Shown in pieces: positions 9,145 through 18,098 of a stretch of DNA of 64,000 bases (its first letter is position 1; the number at the start of each line of letters is the position of its first letter). Position numbers and translations under genes: made by a program. The stretch spans positions 1,907,501 to 1,971,500 of the forward strand of contig NZ_CP041217.1 in assembly GCF_006542275.1 (NCBI RefSeq), given 5' to 3'. The notes under the pieces are model-generated. The model did no database searches and had not been told where the DNA came from. It saw nothing but the letters and a program-made list of their open reading frames with translations. The DNA is from Saccharibacillus brassicae. GTDB lineage: Bacteria; Bacillota; Bacilli; Paenibacillales; Paenibacillaceae.

Positions 9145-10563
9145 TCAATCGGCTTTCGAAGAAGCGGCCGATACGTCCGCAGCTTCATCCGCCGGGTCCG
9201 CGGCAGCCTGCCCGGACGTCTCGCCTTCCGGACCGCTTATCGACCGGGCGCCGTTATCGGCGGCAGCCGGGGCCGGCGGCAGAAGGGCGGGCGCCGCGCC
9301 GGCGCGGCCCTGCTCGGCGTGCACGCTCCACAGGCCCGGCAGCGACAGCGGCCGGTACGGCTGTTCGGACAGCGAAGCGTCGTCCGGCGCGAACACGAAC
9401 CCCAGCTGGTGATGGTCGCCCGCATAGATCGGGCGCTGGAGAAACTTGCTGTCTCCGCGGCGGTTCTCCACCTGCAGCTTGCAAAACGCCGAGTTCATGC
9501 GCAGCGCTTCGTGCATCTGCTGCTCGGTGAAGACCGGGCTGCCGTTGACTTTGAGCAGCGTCTCGCCCGGCAGGATGCCCATGTCCTCGGCCGGACTGCC
9601 GGGCTGGACGGCCAGGACCTTGAGTCCGCGGCCTTCGTGCGCGTACATCGCCTGCTGGCCGTCTTCTTCGCGGACGCCGTCGCGCAGCAGCGCTTCGCGC
9701 AGGGCGATGCCCGCGACAGCCGCGATCAGCGTCATCGGCGGCCAGAAGACGGCGCCGAACGCAAGCGCCAGCAGCGCCGCGCCGAACATAAGCCCGCGCC
9801 GCGCCGCGCGGGCGGCTTTGCGCTCCGGCAGCAGCGTCCACGTCGCTTCCGCCATGCCGAACATGACCGGCAGCGCCAGCAGCGTGTAGCCGGCCGCCTC
9901 CGGCAGGCCCAGCCAGCCGTTCAGCGGCGGCTGCCACGGCAGGGTGCCGATCGGGCCGTTCTCCGACGGCACGAGCAGCAGCGTCGGCGCAAGCCACAGC
10001 ATGCGCAGGACGTAAGCCCCGACCGGACGGCCGCGCTTGCCCGGTATGTAGGTCGGCAGGGCAAACGACTTGCCCTGCCAGGCGATCAATCCGCTCTCCG
10101 CCAGATGCAGCAGGGCGGCCAGCACGAGCAGCGCGGGCACGTTCAGCCCTTCGACGGCCGCGAACGCCGTGCCCCAGAAGCCGCCCTGCGGCAGCCCGGG
10201 AACAAGGCCCAGCACAAACTGCAGCGCGCCGAGCGCGCCGACCGCATACGCGAAGTTCGCGAAGCGGACGCGGATCGCGAGCAGGATCAGGGCCGTGACC
10301 CATACGGCGGTCGCGCCCTGCGGCGTCAACGTAAAGCCGAGCCCGGCCAGCACCAGCGACACGGCCGCGCCGGCGCATAATCCGCCGAGCAGCGCACGCG
10401 CCGCAAAGCCGCCGTATCCGTGCAGCCGGATATGAAACAGCTTGCGCTCCAGCAGCCCCTGACGACGATAATATAACAGCAGGATCAAAAGCCCCGCCCA
10501 ATAGAAAGGCTGAATCACAAGTTCCAGCAGTGCCGACAGGATGATTTCCAGGTATGCGTTCAT
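9145..10563 (-). CDS. minJ: MinJ-like multi-pass membrane protein with PDZ domain
   Basis: A 472-residue protein. About 300 N-terminal residues contain eight or so hydrophobic segments. A PDZ domain follows (about 305-360; GLKVLAVQPGSPAEDMGILP, then LLKVNGSPVFTE), and a Pro/Ala-rich tail ends it. B. subtilis MinJ has the same architecture and the same address just downstream of ftsE-ftsX-ctpB; it bridges DivIVA and MinD to place division at midcell. Assignment therefore rests on architecture plus synteny. The C-terminal tail (about 420-472, acidic and Ala-rich) has no obvious function. A terminator separates it from ctpB, so it may have its own promoter or rely on readthrough. Confidence 0.75.
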   Translation of the reverse strand: MNAYLEIILSALLELVIQPFYWAGLLILLLYYRRQGLLERKLFHIRLHGYGGFAARALLGGLCAGAAVSLVLAGLGFTLTPQGATAVWVTALILLAIRVRFANFAYAVGALGALQFVLGLVPGLPQGGFWGTAFAAVEGLNVPALLVLAALLHLAESGLIAWQGKSFALPTYIPGKRGRPVGAYVLRMLWLAPTLLLVPSENGPIGTLPWQPPLNGWLGLPEAAGYTLLALPVMFGMAEATWTLLPERKAARAARRGLMFGAALLALAFGAVFWPPMTLIAAVAGIALREALLRDGVREEDGQQAMYAHEGRGLKVLAVQPGSPAEDMGILPGETLLKVNGSPVFTEQQMHEALRMNSAFCKLQVENRRGDSKFLQRPIYAGDHHQLGFVFAPDDASLSEQPYRPLSLPGLWSVHAEQGRAGAAPALLPPAPAAADNGARSISGPEGETSGQAAADPADEAADVSAASSKAD

Positions 10564-10589
10564 CGGTTTCTCCTTTTCGTCCCGCTTCT

Positions 10590-10615
10590 AAAAAAAGAAG
10601 GCTCGCGCCTTCTTT
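10590..10615 (-). terminator. Intrinsic terminator between ctpB and minJ
   Basis: GAAGGCGCGAGCCTTC followed by seven T on the minus strand, located between the ctpB stop (10634) and the minJ start (10563). It should reduce readthrough into minJ. Confidence 0.75.
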
Positions 10616-10633
10616 TCGTTCAAACCGCTAAGT

Positions 10634-12097
10634 TTAGGAGTTCGACGCCGGAGCGAGCGTTCCCTGCTTCAATTCCTTGATCGCCCGATTCAACTGGGTA
10701 TCGTTGGCCGGATCGGTAATCGCTTCAAGCGTGGCCGCTTCGAGAGCGACCGCCGTTTTTTCGTCGATCATGCCGCTGACCGTCATCTTTTGCGCTTGTT
10801 GGAACGCTTGAACCTGTTTCTTCGTTTCGGCATCGAAATATCCGTCTTTGCGCTTGGTGTCATAGCCGAGTCCGCTCAGCATGACCTGCGCGCTTTTGAT
10901 GCTTTCGTTGTTCATGTCGGATTTCCATGTCTTCTCCTTGTTGATCGGAGCGACGGTGAAATAGTCCGGCTGGCTGACTTTCTCGTCCGGTTTGATTCCT
11001 TTTTCGTGAATCCATTCGGCATCCGGCGTCAGCCATTTGGCGATGGTCAGTTTGAGCAGCGTGCCTTTGCCGAGTTCGTTCGGAACGCTCGTCTGCACGG
11101 TGCCTTTGCCGAACGAGTTCTCCCCGAGCAGCTTGGCTCCCGCGGATTCTTGAAGCGCGCCCGCCATGATCTCCGACGCGCTTGCGCTGCCGCCGTTGAT
11201 CAAGACCGTGACCGGGTAATCTTTGAGCTTTGCCGTGCCCGACGAACGGAACACTTTGCGCGCCACGCCGCGTTCTTCTTCCTGCACGATGATGCTGCCT
11301 TTCGGCACGAATTCCTTGGACATGTCGACGACGACGTCGAGCAGGCCGCCCGGATTGCTGCGCAGATCGATCACGAGCCCTTCCATGCCTTTTTGCTCAA
11401 GCTTGGACAGTTCTTCCTTGAACCGTTCGCCCGTGTTGGTCGAGAACTGCGTCACTTCGATAATGCCGATGCCGCCGTCTTCCATCCGCGCGTTCACGGT
11501 CTCCAGCTTGATATCCGAGCGGGTAATCTCGAACTTGATCGGGTCCTGCGTGCCCGGACGCTTGATCATGACCGTCACTTTGCTGCCTTTGGGACCGCGA
11601 ATTTTGGATACGGCCGTCTGCAGGTCAAGCCCCGCCAGCGATTCGCCGTCGACCGACAGCAGGACGTCTTTGGCCTGCACGCCCGCTTTTTCAGCCGGCG
11701 ATCCCTTGATCGGGGAGATGACCGTCACCTGTTCGTTCTTCAGTTCCACTTCCGCGCCGATTCCGGTAAACGAACCCTGGATCGACTCGTTGAACTCGCT
11801 CGCCTGTTCGGCCGGCATATAAGCGGAATACGGATCTTCGAGCGAGCCGACGATGCCGTTGATCGCGCCCGTCACGAGCTTCTCGTGATCCACTTCCTTG
11901 TAATAGTTGTCTTCGATCAGCTTGACCGCCGCATTGAGCTTGTTCATGTCGACCCGGCTCAGTCCGGTACTTGCGCTTGCACTTGAACTCGCTCCGCTGC
12001 TTGCGAAGATCGGATAATTCGTCAAGGCCAGCATCGCTCCCCCTCCGATGATCATTGCCAGAATGACCAACAGAACCGCTGTCCGTTTTTTCACCAT
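10634..12097 (-). CDS. ctpB: S41-family carboxy-terminal processing protease CtpB
   Basis: A 487-residue membrane-anchored serine protease. The N-terminal signal anchor is about residues 6-28. A PDZ domain (about 95-185) regulates access, and the protease core contains GGSASASEIMAGAL (catalytic Ser, near residue 307) and ENSFGKGTVQT (catalytic Lys), the Ser-Lys dyad of the tail-specific proteases. A C-terminal peptidoglycan-binding_1 domain (about 395-465, SAQVMLSGLGYD...GMIDEKTAVAL) should hold it at the wall. In B. subtilis CtpB clips SpoIVFA to trigger sigma-K activation. Length and neighbours (ftsEX upstream, minJ downstream) match that locus. Confidence 0.93.
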   Translation of the reverse strand: MVKKRTAVLLVILAMIIGGGAMLALTNYPIFASSGASSSASASTGLSRVDMNKLNAAVKLIEDNYYKEVDHEKLVTGAINGIVGSLEDPYSAYMPAEQASEFNESIQGSFTGIGAEVELKNEQVTVISPIKGSPAEKAGVQAKDVLLSVDGESLAGLDLQTAVSKIRGPKGSKVTVMIKRPGTQDPIKFEITRSDIKLETVNARMEDGGIGIIEVTQFSTNTGERFKEELSKLEQKGMEGLVIDLRSNPGGLLDVVVDMSKEFVPKGSIIVQEEERGVARKVFRSSGTAKLKDYPVTVLINGGSASASEIMAGALQESAGAKLLGENSFGKGTVQTSVPNELGKGTLLKLTIAKWLTPDAEWIHEKGIKPDEKVSQPDYFTVAPINKEKTWKSDMNNESIKSAQVMLSGLGYDTKRKDGYFDAETKKQVQAFQQAQKMTVSGMIDEKTAVALEAATLEAITDPANDTQLNRAIKELKQGTLAPASNS

Positions 12098-12213
12098 GGT
12101 GCAAGCCTCCTTGGAAATATCCTAAGTTTACGTTCCGAATATGAAGCGCAAGACCCGCCCCGAAAAAGCGCCGGGCGGGACCTTGAAAGCCTGAAATCTT
12201 CCGTTAGTGGAAC

Positions 12214-13617
12214 TTACCAGCCCAGGTAAGGGCCGGGATTGACCGGTTCGCCGTTTTCGCGCACTTCGAAATGCAGGTGGGGACCGGTCGAATTGCCGGT
12301 CGAGCCGATCTCGGCGATCTTCTGTCCGCGCTGCACCGTCTGGCCCGACGAGACCATGACGCCGCCGTCGCGAATATGGCCGTACAGCGTCCAGATGCCG
12401 TTGCCGTGGTCGATTACGACGGTGTTGCCGTAACCGTTCCACCACTGGGCTACCGTGACGACGCCGCCTTCGGCGGCATGGATGTCGGTGCCCTGCGGAG
12501 CGGCCATATCGACGCCCGTATGCTTCTTGATTTTGCCCGTGATCGGGTGCACGCGCGTGCCGAAGCCCGACGACATCCGGTAATGATCGACCGGCGTCAG
12601 CATCAAGCCGCTGCCGGGCGCGGCCGTCGAACCGGTATCCGGCGTCGCTTCGGGCGCCGGAGTGCTCTCCGCGTTGTACGAATAGTCGCTCGAAGACGGA
12701 GACTGCGCCGCCTGCACTTCAGCCTGCGCTTTGGCGGCTTCCGCTTCGGCCAGACGCTGTTCTTCGGCCTGCTGGGCCGCCGCAGCCTGACGCGCTTTCT
12801 CCTGCGCGACGCGCAGCGCCGCTTCTGCCGCCGCTCTGCGGCGCGCTTCTTCGATCTCGCGCTTCTCGCGTTCCAGATCGGAACGCTTCGTCGCGAACTC
12901 GACCAGCATGGAATCCTGCTCCTGGCTGATCTCGCCGGCTTCTTCGATGTCCAGCTCGTACTTGGCGATCAGCTCGCGCTTTTCCTGCTCTTTGGAGTCG
13001 AGCTCTTTTTTGTGGGCTTCCACTTCGGCGAGCAGCGTCTTCTGCTTGGCATGCTGCGTCTCCAGATCCGCCTGCTTCTCGATCACGATCTGCTGATCGC
13101 GCTTGTGGTCTTCTAGGATCGTGTTGTCCTGGCCGATGATCCGCTTGATCGAATCGGCCCGGCCGAGGAAATCGCCGAAATCGGCCGAAGCCATCAATAC
13201 GTCGAGATAAGAAACGGCGCCGTCGGTGTACATCATACGAACGCGGGTATCGAGCAGCCCTTCGCGCTCCGCGATGCGCTTCTTGGCGGCTTCGAGATCT
13301 TGTTCGGTCTGCTCCAGCTGCATTTCGGTCTCCGACAGCTCCACGGTAACCTGGGTCAGCTTGCTGCCTACCGCTTCGATATTCGCCAGCACCTGCTCCA
13401 GGTACTCCGCCGTTTTATTTTTGTAATGCTCGGCTTTCTTTTTGTTGGATTCCGCCGATTTTTTCTGGGCCTGCGCTTTCTTTTCCTTCTGCTGCAGCTC
13501 TTGAAGCTGGCGATCGATCTTGTCTGTCGAAGGAGCGGAAGCGGCATGGAGGCTGGCGGGCTGAACGATCGCTGCGGCCAACAAAAGGCCGGCCAATACC
13601 GAAGCTGTTTTTTTCAA
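12214..13617 (-). CDS. Secreted coiled-coil M23 peptidoglycan endopeptidase, FtsEX partner candidate
   Basis: A 467-residue protein with a Sec signal peptide (about 1-26, ends SLHA) and a long charged coiled coil (about 30-275) full of Lys/Glu/Gln. A Ser/Thr/Pro linker follows, then a C-terminal M23 (LytM) domain (about 345-460). The zinc ligands are intact: H and D in KKHTGVDMAAP, and HLH in GPHLHFEV. It therefore looks catalytically active, unlike EnvC, whose LytM domain is degenerate. It sits 49 bases downstream of ftsX, the position where a coiled-coil hydrolase or activator gated by FtsEX is expected (EnvC in E. coli; NlpC/P60-type CwlO does this job in B. subtilis). Partnership is inferred from context. 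Confidence 0.9.
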   Translation of the reverse strand: MKKTASVLAGLLLAAAIVQPASLHAASAPSTDKIDRQLQELQQKEKKAQAQKKSAESNKKKAEHYKNKTAEYLEQVLANIEAVGSKLTQVTVELSETEMQLEQTEQDLEAAKKRIAEREGLLDTRVRMMYTDGAVSYLDVLMASADFGDFLGRADSIKRIIGQDNTILEDHKRDQQIVIEKQADLETQHAKQKTLLAEVEAHKKELDSKEQEKRELIAKYELDIEEAGEISQEQDSMLVEFATKRSDLEREKREIEEARRRAAAEAALRVAQEKARQAAAAQQAEEQRLAEAEAAKAQAEVQAAQSPSSSDYSYNAESTPAPEATPDTGSTAAPGSGLMLTPVDHYRMSSGFGTRVHPITGKIKKHTGVDMAAPQGTDIHAAEGGVVTVAQWWNGYGNTVVIDHGNGIWTLYGHIRDGGVMVSSGQTVQRGQKIAEIGSTGNSTGPHLHFEVRENGEPVNPGPYLGW

Positions 13618-13666
13618 AGCGGTTTCCCATCCTTTATTCCGAATTATTGTTGCGGGCGTCGTCGCG

Positions 13667-14575
13667 TCAGACCTTCAAAAATTTACGGATCGAAATGGTG
13701 CTGCCCCAAGCTCCGATCAGGAATCCGAGCAGTAGGATCAGCAGGCTGAACCAGAGCCAGATTTCCTGCAGCGGAATGAGGGTGAACAGGGTCTGCGCCC
13801 AGCCTGCCGCGGCAAGCTCCACCCGATAGTAGCCGTACAGCAAAATGACCAGGGTCAGCGCCGAACCCGTCATGCCGACGAGCACGCCCTCGATAAAGAA
13901 CGGCCAGCGGATGAAGCGGTTGGTCGCGCCGACCAGCTTCATGATCGCGATCTCCCTGCGGCGGGCGATGATCGTGACCTTGATCGTGTTCGCGATCAGG
14001 AACATGGCCATGGCGCCGAGCCCGATGACGAGCACCAGTCCGACGATGCGGATGGTCTGCGTCCATTTGAACAGCTGTTCCGCCGTGCCTTTTCCGTAAT
14101 CGACTTCGTAAATCGGCTCGTCCGTATGCGCCGCGTTCAGCGCCATAATCTTGTCCGCCACGAACGGCACCGTCGTCGCTTCGACGACCTGCACCTGAAG
14201 CGTATCCGGAAGCGGGTTCGTTCCCGTCTCCTCGTAGCCTTTGACCATGGCGTCGCCGAGTCTTTCGCGCATCGTCTCAAGTCCTTCTTCCTTGGAAATG
14301 AACGTCAGCTGCTGCACTTCGGGCATGCTGCGAATCTCCTGCTCGATCACTTCGCGTTCGGCCTGCTGAATATCCAAATTGAGGTAGACGCTGATCTCGA
14401 CCTGCTTGTCGGCCGCGTCGGCGGCCCGGTCCAGGTTCAGGACGAGCAGCAGGGCGACGCCGAGCAGAGCCAGCGACACGATGATGGACAGCATCGAAGC
14501 GACCGACATCCAGCCGTTGCGGAATACGTTTTTCGTGCCCTCGCGAAAGTGCCGCAGAAGGGTATTAAAATTCAT
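13667..14575 (-). CDS. ftsX: Cell-division ABC transporter permease FtsX
   Basis: A 302-residue protein with the FtsX layout: a cytoplasmic N-terminus (LRHFREGTKNVFRNGWMS), TM1 (about 24-45), an extracellular loop of about 120 residues, then three more helices around residues 170-295. It works with FtsE to transmit ATP-driven conformational changes to wall hydrolases outside the membrane. Its ATG overlaps the ftsE stop by 11 bases. The M23 endopeptidase gene follows directly and is the likely effector. Confidence 0.95.
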   Translation of the reverse strand: MNFNTLLRHFREGTKNVFRNGWMSVASMLSIIVSLALLGVALLLVLNLDRAADAADKQVEISVYLNLDIQQAEREVIEQEIRSMPEVQQLTFISKEEGLETMRERLGDAMVKGYEETGTNPLPDTLQVQVVEATTVPFVADKIMALNAAHTDEPIYEVDYGKGTAEQLFKWTQTIRIVGLVLVIGLGAMAMFLIANTIKVTIIARRREIAIMKLVGATNRFIRWPFFIEGVLVGMTGSALTLVILLYGYYRVELAAAGWAQTLFTLIPLQEIWLWFSLLILLLGFLIGAWGSTISIRKFLKV

Positions 14576-15251
14576 AACCGTATTCTCCCCTCAGCTGGTC
14601 GCGCACGACGTGCCCGTTCTCGATCGCCAAGACCCGCTTGCGCATCGTGTTGACGATCTCCTTGTTGTGGGTCGCCATGACGATCGTCGTGCCGCGGAAA
14701 TTGATCTCGTCGAGCAGCTGCATGATGCCCCACGACGTCTCCGGGTCGAGGTTGCCGGTCGGCTCGTCCGCGACGATGACCGAAGGGTTGTTGACGATCG
14801 CACGGGCGATCGCCACGCGCTGCTGCTCGCCGCCGGACAGATGCGCCGGTTCGCGATTCGCTTTGCTCTTCAGCCCGACCAGGTCGAGCACTTCCATGAC
14901 TCTTTTCTTCATGATCTTTCTCGGCGCCTCGATGACTTCCATCGCGAAGGCGACGTTTTCGTAAGCGGTCAGTTTCGGCAGCAGACGATAATCCTGGAAA
15001 ATAACCCCGATATTCCGGCGCAGCAGCGGAATATTGCGCTGCTTGAGCTTGCCGAGGTTGAATCCGTTCACGGAAATCTGTCCCTTGGTCGGCACTTCTT
15101 CCCTGTAGATCAGCTTCATGAACGTCGATTTGCCGGCGCCCGAAGGGCCGACGACGTAGACGAATTCGCTGCGGTCGATCTGGAGCGAAACCCCTTGAAG
15201 CGCGTGGGTTCCGTTCGGATATGTCTTCCACACATCCTGCATGTCGATCAC
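14565..15251 (-). CDS. ftsE: Cell-division ATP-binding protein FtsE
   Basis: A 228-residue ABC ATPase. The Walker A motif GPSGAGKST is at about 36-44, the signature LSGGEQQRVAIARA near 140, Walker B VIVADEPTGNLDP near 158, and the switch His in MATHNKEIV. It starts at a GTG at 15251 with GGGAAG 7 bases upstream. It is the first gene of the ftsE-ftsX-M23-ctpB block and drives FtsX. The cytochrome gene cccB that precedes ftsE in B. subtilis is not here; the pilus operon lies upstream instead. Confidence 0.96.
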   Translation of the reverse strand: MIDMQDVWKTYPNGTHALQGVSLQIDRSEFVYVVGPSGAGKSTFMKLIYREEVPTKGQISVNGFNLGKLKQRNIPLLRRNIGVIFQDYRLLPKLTAYENVAFAMEVIEAPRKIMKKRVMEVLDLVGLKSKANREPAHLSGGEQQRVAIARAIVNNPSVIVADEPTGNLDPETSWGIMQLLDEINFRGTTIVMATHNKEIVNTMRKRVLAIENGHVVRDQLRGEYGYEF

Positions 15252-15763
15252 GGTATCACTTCCCGAATTTGGATTTGAAGCTCAAGGCGCATTCGCGTCC
15301 CCCGCGCGCCTCTCGTTCCCCGGTGCCGCCGGACGTGCCGCGGCCCTGTATCTATTCAAGCCCGAACGTCGCTGCTTAACCGTTCGTGCCCGTTCAACTC
15401 TCCTCTATGTAGTTCATTGTAACAAATTTGTATCCATATGAGTAGAGAGCCGGTCTTCCCATCCTGCACAAAGCGAAGGGGGAGGTTTTTCTTATTGCGA
15501 CCTCTTGCAAAAAAGCTTCGGGCACGCTAGCAAGCGGCTCCGAAGCTTACGGGGGACTTCCCCGGGCCGAAAAGACTCGTTCCGGCCTTGATTCCTTGAT
15601 TCCGACTATGATGAACCCGATGCGCCGACCGGGAGCCTACGATTTCCGAACGAACGCCGCGCGGTGCGTTCAACGACCCGCCGGGCATATAGTCCGGCGC
15701 GCACGCGCACACCCAGTATAACCGATGCTCCCCGGCCGCGTCCACTTCGCCGAAGACGCCCCG
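15252..15763. other. 512-base gap between pilO and ftsE
   Basis: The half next to ftsE is AT-richer and holds a -10-like TACAAT (minus strand, 15416-15421) about 160 bases before ftsE, but without a convincing -35. The middle holds the pilus-operon terminator (15519-15548). The part next to pilO (15549-15763) is GC-rich. A 72-codon minus-strand frame (15527-15745, GTG start) is open there, but it has no clear ribosome binding site or recognisable product, so I do not call it. Confidence 0.5.
15519..15548 (-). terminator. Intrinsic terminator of the type IV pilus operon
   Basis: On the minus strand AAGCTTCGG pairs with CCGAAGCTT and is followed by T6. It lies about 215 bases beyond the pilO stop and before ftsE. 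Confidence 0.85.
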
Positions 15764-16417
15764 TTACGGAGCAGCCGTGCCGCTTCCGTCCGCCGCTGCG
15801 CCGGCCGGGTCTGTCCCCGCGGCCGCATCGGCCGGAGCCGACTGCGGCACATAGCTGGCCGTGAACGTTACGGTCGCTTCAAGCAGCGCGCCGTTGAAGT
15901 CGTAAGGCTTGTTCAGCGTGAATTGTTCCACGGACGTCAGACGCGGCAGGTCCTGAATCGCGCTCATCCACGCCTTGATGGCGGCGTAACTGCCCTGAAT
16001 ATTGGCGGTCACGTAGATCGAACGCACCTGGCCGGAAGCCGGTTCGGCTGCGCTCGCCGCCGCCTGATCGCCGCCCGCCGTGTTTTCGTTCGCGAACGTG
16101 GCGTCGGACAGGCGCACGCTTGTAGCCAGTCCCACGTTGTAGAGATCGTTTACGATCTGCTCCTGATTCGGATCGGCCGGCAGCCGGCGCGCGATCTCTT
16201 CCTCGCTCAGCTCGCTCGTTCCTTCGGTCGTCAGCTCGTCGATTTTGCGCTGGTAAATCCCGTTCTCCTGCTGGAGCCGGACAATCTCGCCGTCGGTTGC
16301 GGCGATCTCTTCCGACTGCGGGCGAATCATGAGCATGTAAGGCACCAGCAGTAGCATGAACAGCACGGCGACGCCCAGTATGAGCGCCTGACGGTTATTA
16401 TGGATTCGTTCCATCAT
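15764..16417 (-). CDS. pilO: Type IV pilus alignment-complex protein PilO-like
   Basis: A 217-residue protein. It has a short cytoplasmic N-terminus, one transmembrane helix (about 10-30, LILGVAVLFMLLLVPYML), a coiled coil beginning IRPQSEEIAATDGEIVRLQ, and a PilO-like globular domain (about 95-190) with a Thr/Asn-rich beta segment. The tail is Ala/Asp/Pro-rich. The start at 16417 has AGGAGG 8-9 bases upstream and overlaps the pilM/N stop by 20 bases. With the PilN-like half of its neighbour it should form the inner-membrane ring linking the motor to the pilus. Sequence divergence is high, so the symbol rests on topology plus position. Confidence 0.8.
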   Translation of the reverse strand: MMERIHNNRQALILGVAVLFMLLLVPYMLMIRPQSEEIAATDGEIVRLQQENGIYQRKIDELTTEGTSELSEEEIARRLPADPNQEQIVNDLYNVGLATSVRLSDATFANENTAGGDQAAASAAEPASGQVRSIYVTANIQGSYAAIKAWMSAIQDLPRLTSVEQFTLNKPYDFNGALLEATVTFTASYVPQSAPADAAAGTDPAGAAADGSGTAAP

Positions 16418-18083
16418 TGACGCTTTCCTCCTGTGTCGTAAGATCCGAAGACGCCGCACCCGGCGCGATCGCGTTGCCGATCGACCGCGTCGAGTCGGCG
16501 GCCGCGTCCGCTCCGTTCTGCGCAGCAGCGGCCTGCATCCCCTGCAGGGACACGCTGTACACGGCCGCGTACAAGCCGGTCGCGCCTGCCGTGCTTCCGT
16601 TCCCCGTGTCGCCTTCTTCCGCGAGGCTGGCAATCGTGGCGTTCGAGACGAAATCGAGACGCTTCAACCGGGCCAGATAAGCCGCGGCGTCTTCGATCTT
16701 GCCCACGTCGACCGTCAGGTCGATCGTGCTGCTTTGCGAATAGGAGATGTCGCGGATGACGCCGCGCTTCGGAAGCTGGGCGTCCAACTGCTCCAATACC
16801 GCCGTCGCGTCCATGCGCGCGGCTTCCAGCTGCAGGATCAGCGCGGCCGGAGAGCCTCCGCCTCCTTGCAGGCCGGCCAATTCGAGCTGCTTGACCTGGC
16901 TGTCCGACTGAAGCGACGCGACCTGCGCGGTCCGGTCGGCCAGTTCGCTTTTTTGAGCCAGATAAGTGACCGTCACGCCTCCTGCCGCCAGCACCCAGAT
17001 CAGCAGCAGCGCAACGAGCGCATACGGCAGCACCTTCACGTCGCGGTCTTCCCGCGGCAGCAGGTCGATCAGGCTGTTCTTGTCGTCCCGCAGCGCGGCC
17101 CCGACCGCGACGCGGTACAGGTTGAGCGACGAATCTTCGCTTTTGCCGGGCACGGCTTCCAGCTGCAGTTCCTGAATATCGATCTCCGCCAGCGCAAGCC
17201 GCAGTTCGTTCACGAGCTGCCGGCGAATCGCTTCCGGGCCGGTGACGACCAGCTCGTTGATCCGCGCGGCGCCGTCATGCAGGCTGTATTGGTAGAAGTT
17301 GAGCATACGCGAGATTTCGGCTGTAATTTCCACGATCTGCTCGGTCGACAGGCTGTCTTCCCCGAGCGCGGCTTTTTGGGCCAGGTAGGACTCGGATTGG
17401 AACATCGGCGCTTCGTCGGCCAGGTCGAGCAGGTTGATCGTGCGCATGAACACCGGATTGCCTTCGCGGAACATGTAGACGTCCATTTGCGAATGTTCCA
17501 GATGCACGAGCATCGTATCGGCAAAAGGCTTGTTCTGCGCGATTCCGGTCATCCGGGCAAGCGCCGTCGCCGACACTTCCACGCTGTCCGTCTTGACGCC
17601 CGCTTCGTCCAAAATGCCGATATATTCGTTGATCAGCCGGCTCGGCGCCGCAAATACGAGCACCCGCGTCACTTCTTCTTCGATCCCGTCTTCCTGCGTA
17701 ATCTTCTCGCGGCCGATCGGGATGAAATCGTACACCGGTTCTTCGAACGGCAGATGCAGCCCGGTCTCGACTTCGAGCGCGACCAGCTGTTCCACCTGCT
17801 TCGGATTGACGGCGGAGATGTTCATTTTGCGGATAATGACCTGCGAAGGCGGCACCGACAGCGCGACCCGGCTGCCTTTGAGGCCCTCCTGCTCGACCCA
17901 ATCCCGAATCTGCGTACGCAGCTTTTCCTCGTCGGCGATCTGGTTTTCGATAATGGTTCCGGGTTCGAGCGGCAAAAAGCTCTGCTGTTCGATCTCCCAG
18001 GTTTTGTTGTTTTTGAGTTGGATGAAGCGGACCCCGGTCTGTTCGATCGTAAGTCCCGCTTTTTTGCTTCCGAGTCCCAGCAT
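16398..18083 (-). CDS. pilM: Fused PilM-PilN type IV pilus assembly protein
   Basis: A 561-residue protein. Residues 1 to about 335 are an actin-like PilM domain (MLGLGSKKAGLTIEQTGVRF, LSVPPSQVIIRKM, VEVSATALARM, TMLVHLEHSQMDVYMF). This is followed by a PilN-like part: a basic EDRDVKVLP stretch, one transmembrane helix (about 350-372), a coiled coil, and a PilN-type ferredoxin-like domain (about 420-530). In most species PilM (cytoplasmic) and PilN (membrane) are separate and PilM binds the PilN N-terminus. Here the two are one chain with no stop between them. The Ser/Asn/Gly-rich tail is disordered. It sits 15 bases downstream of pilD. Confidence 0.87.
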   Translation of the reverse strand: MLGLGSKKAGLTIEQTGVRFIQLKNNKTWEIEQQSFLPLEPGTIIENQIADEEKLRTQIRDWVEQEGLKGSRVALSVPPSQVIIRKMNISAVNPKQVEQLVALEVETGLHLPFEEPVYDFIPIGREKITQEDGIEEEVTRVLVFAAPSRLINEYIGILDEAGVKTDSVEVSATALARMTGIAQNKPFADTMLVHLEHSQMDVYMFREGNPVFMRTINLLDLADEAPMFQSESYLAQKAALGEDSLSTEQIVEITAEISRMLNFYQYSLHDGAARINELVVTGPEAIRRQLVNELRLALAEIDIQELQLEAVPGKSEDSSLNLYRVAVGAALRDDKNSLIDLLPREDRDVKVLPYALVALLLIWVLAAGGVTVTYLAQKSELADRTAQVASLQSDSQVKQLELAGLQGGGGSPAALILQLEAARMDATAVLEQLDAQLPKRGVIRDISYSQSSTIDLTVDVGKIEDAAAYLARLKRLDFVSNATIASLAEEGDTGNGSTAGATGLYAAVYSVSLQGMQAAAAQNGADAAADSTRSIGNAIAPGAASSDLTTQEESVNDGTNP

Positions 18084-18098
18084 GCCTGGTGTGTCCTC

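Noticed and set aside
15527-15745. 72-codon minus-strand frame after pilO
   Set aside because: No clear ribosome binding site, overlaps the terminator, no resemblance to pilus proteins.
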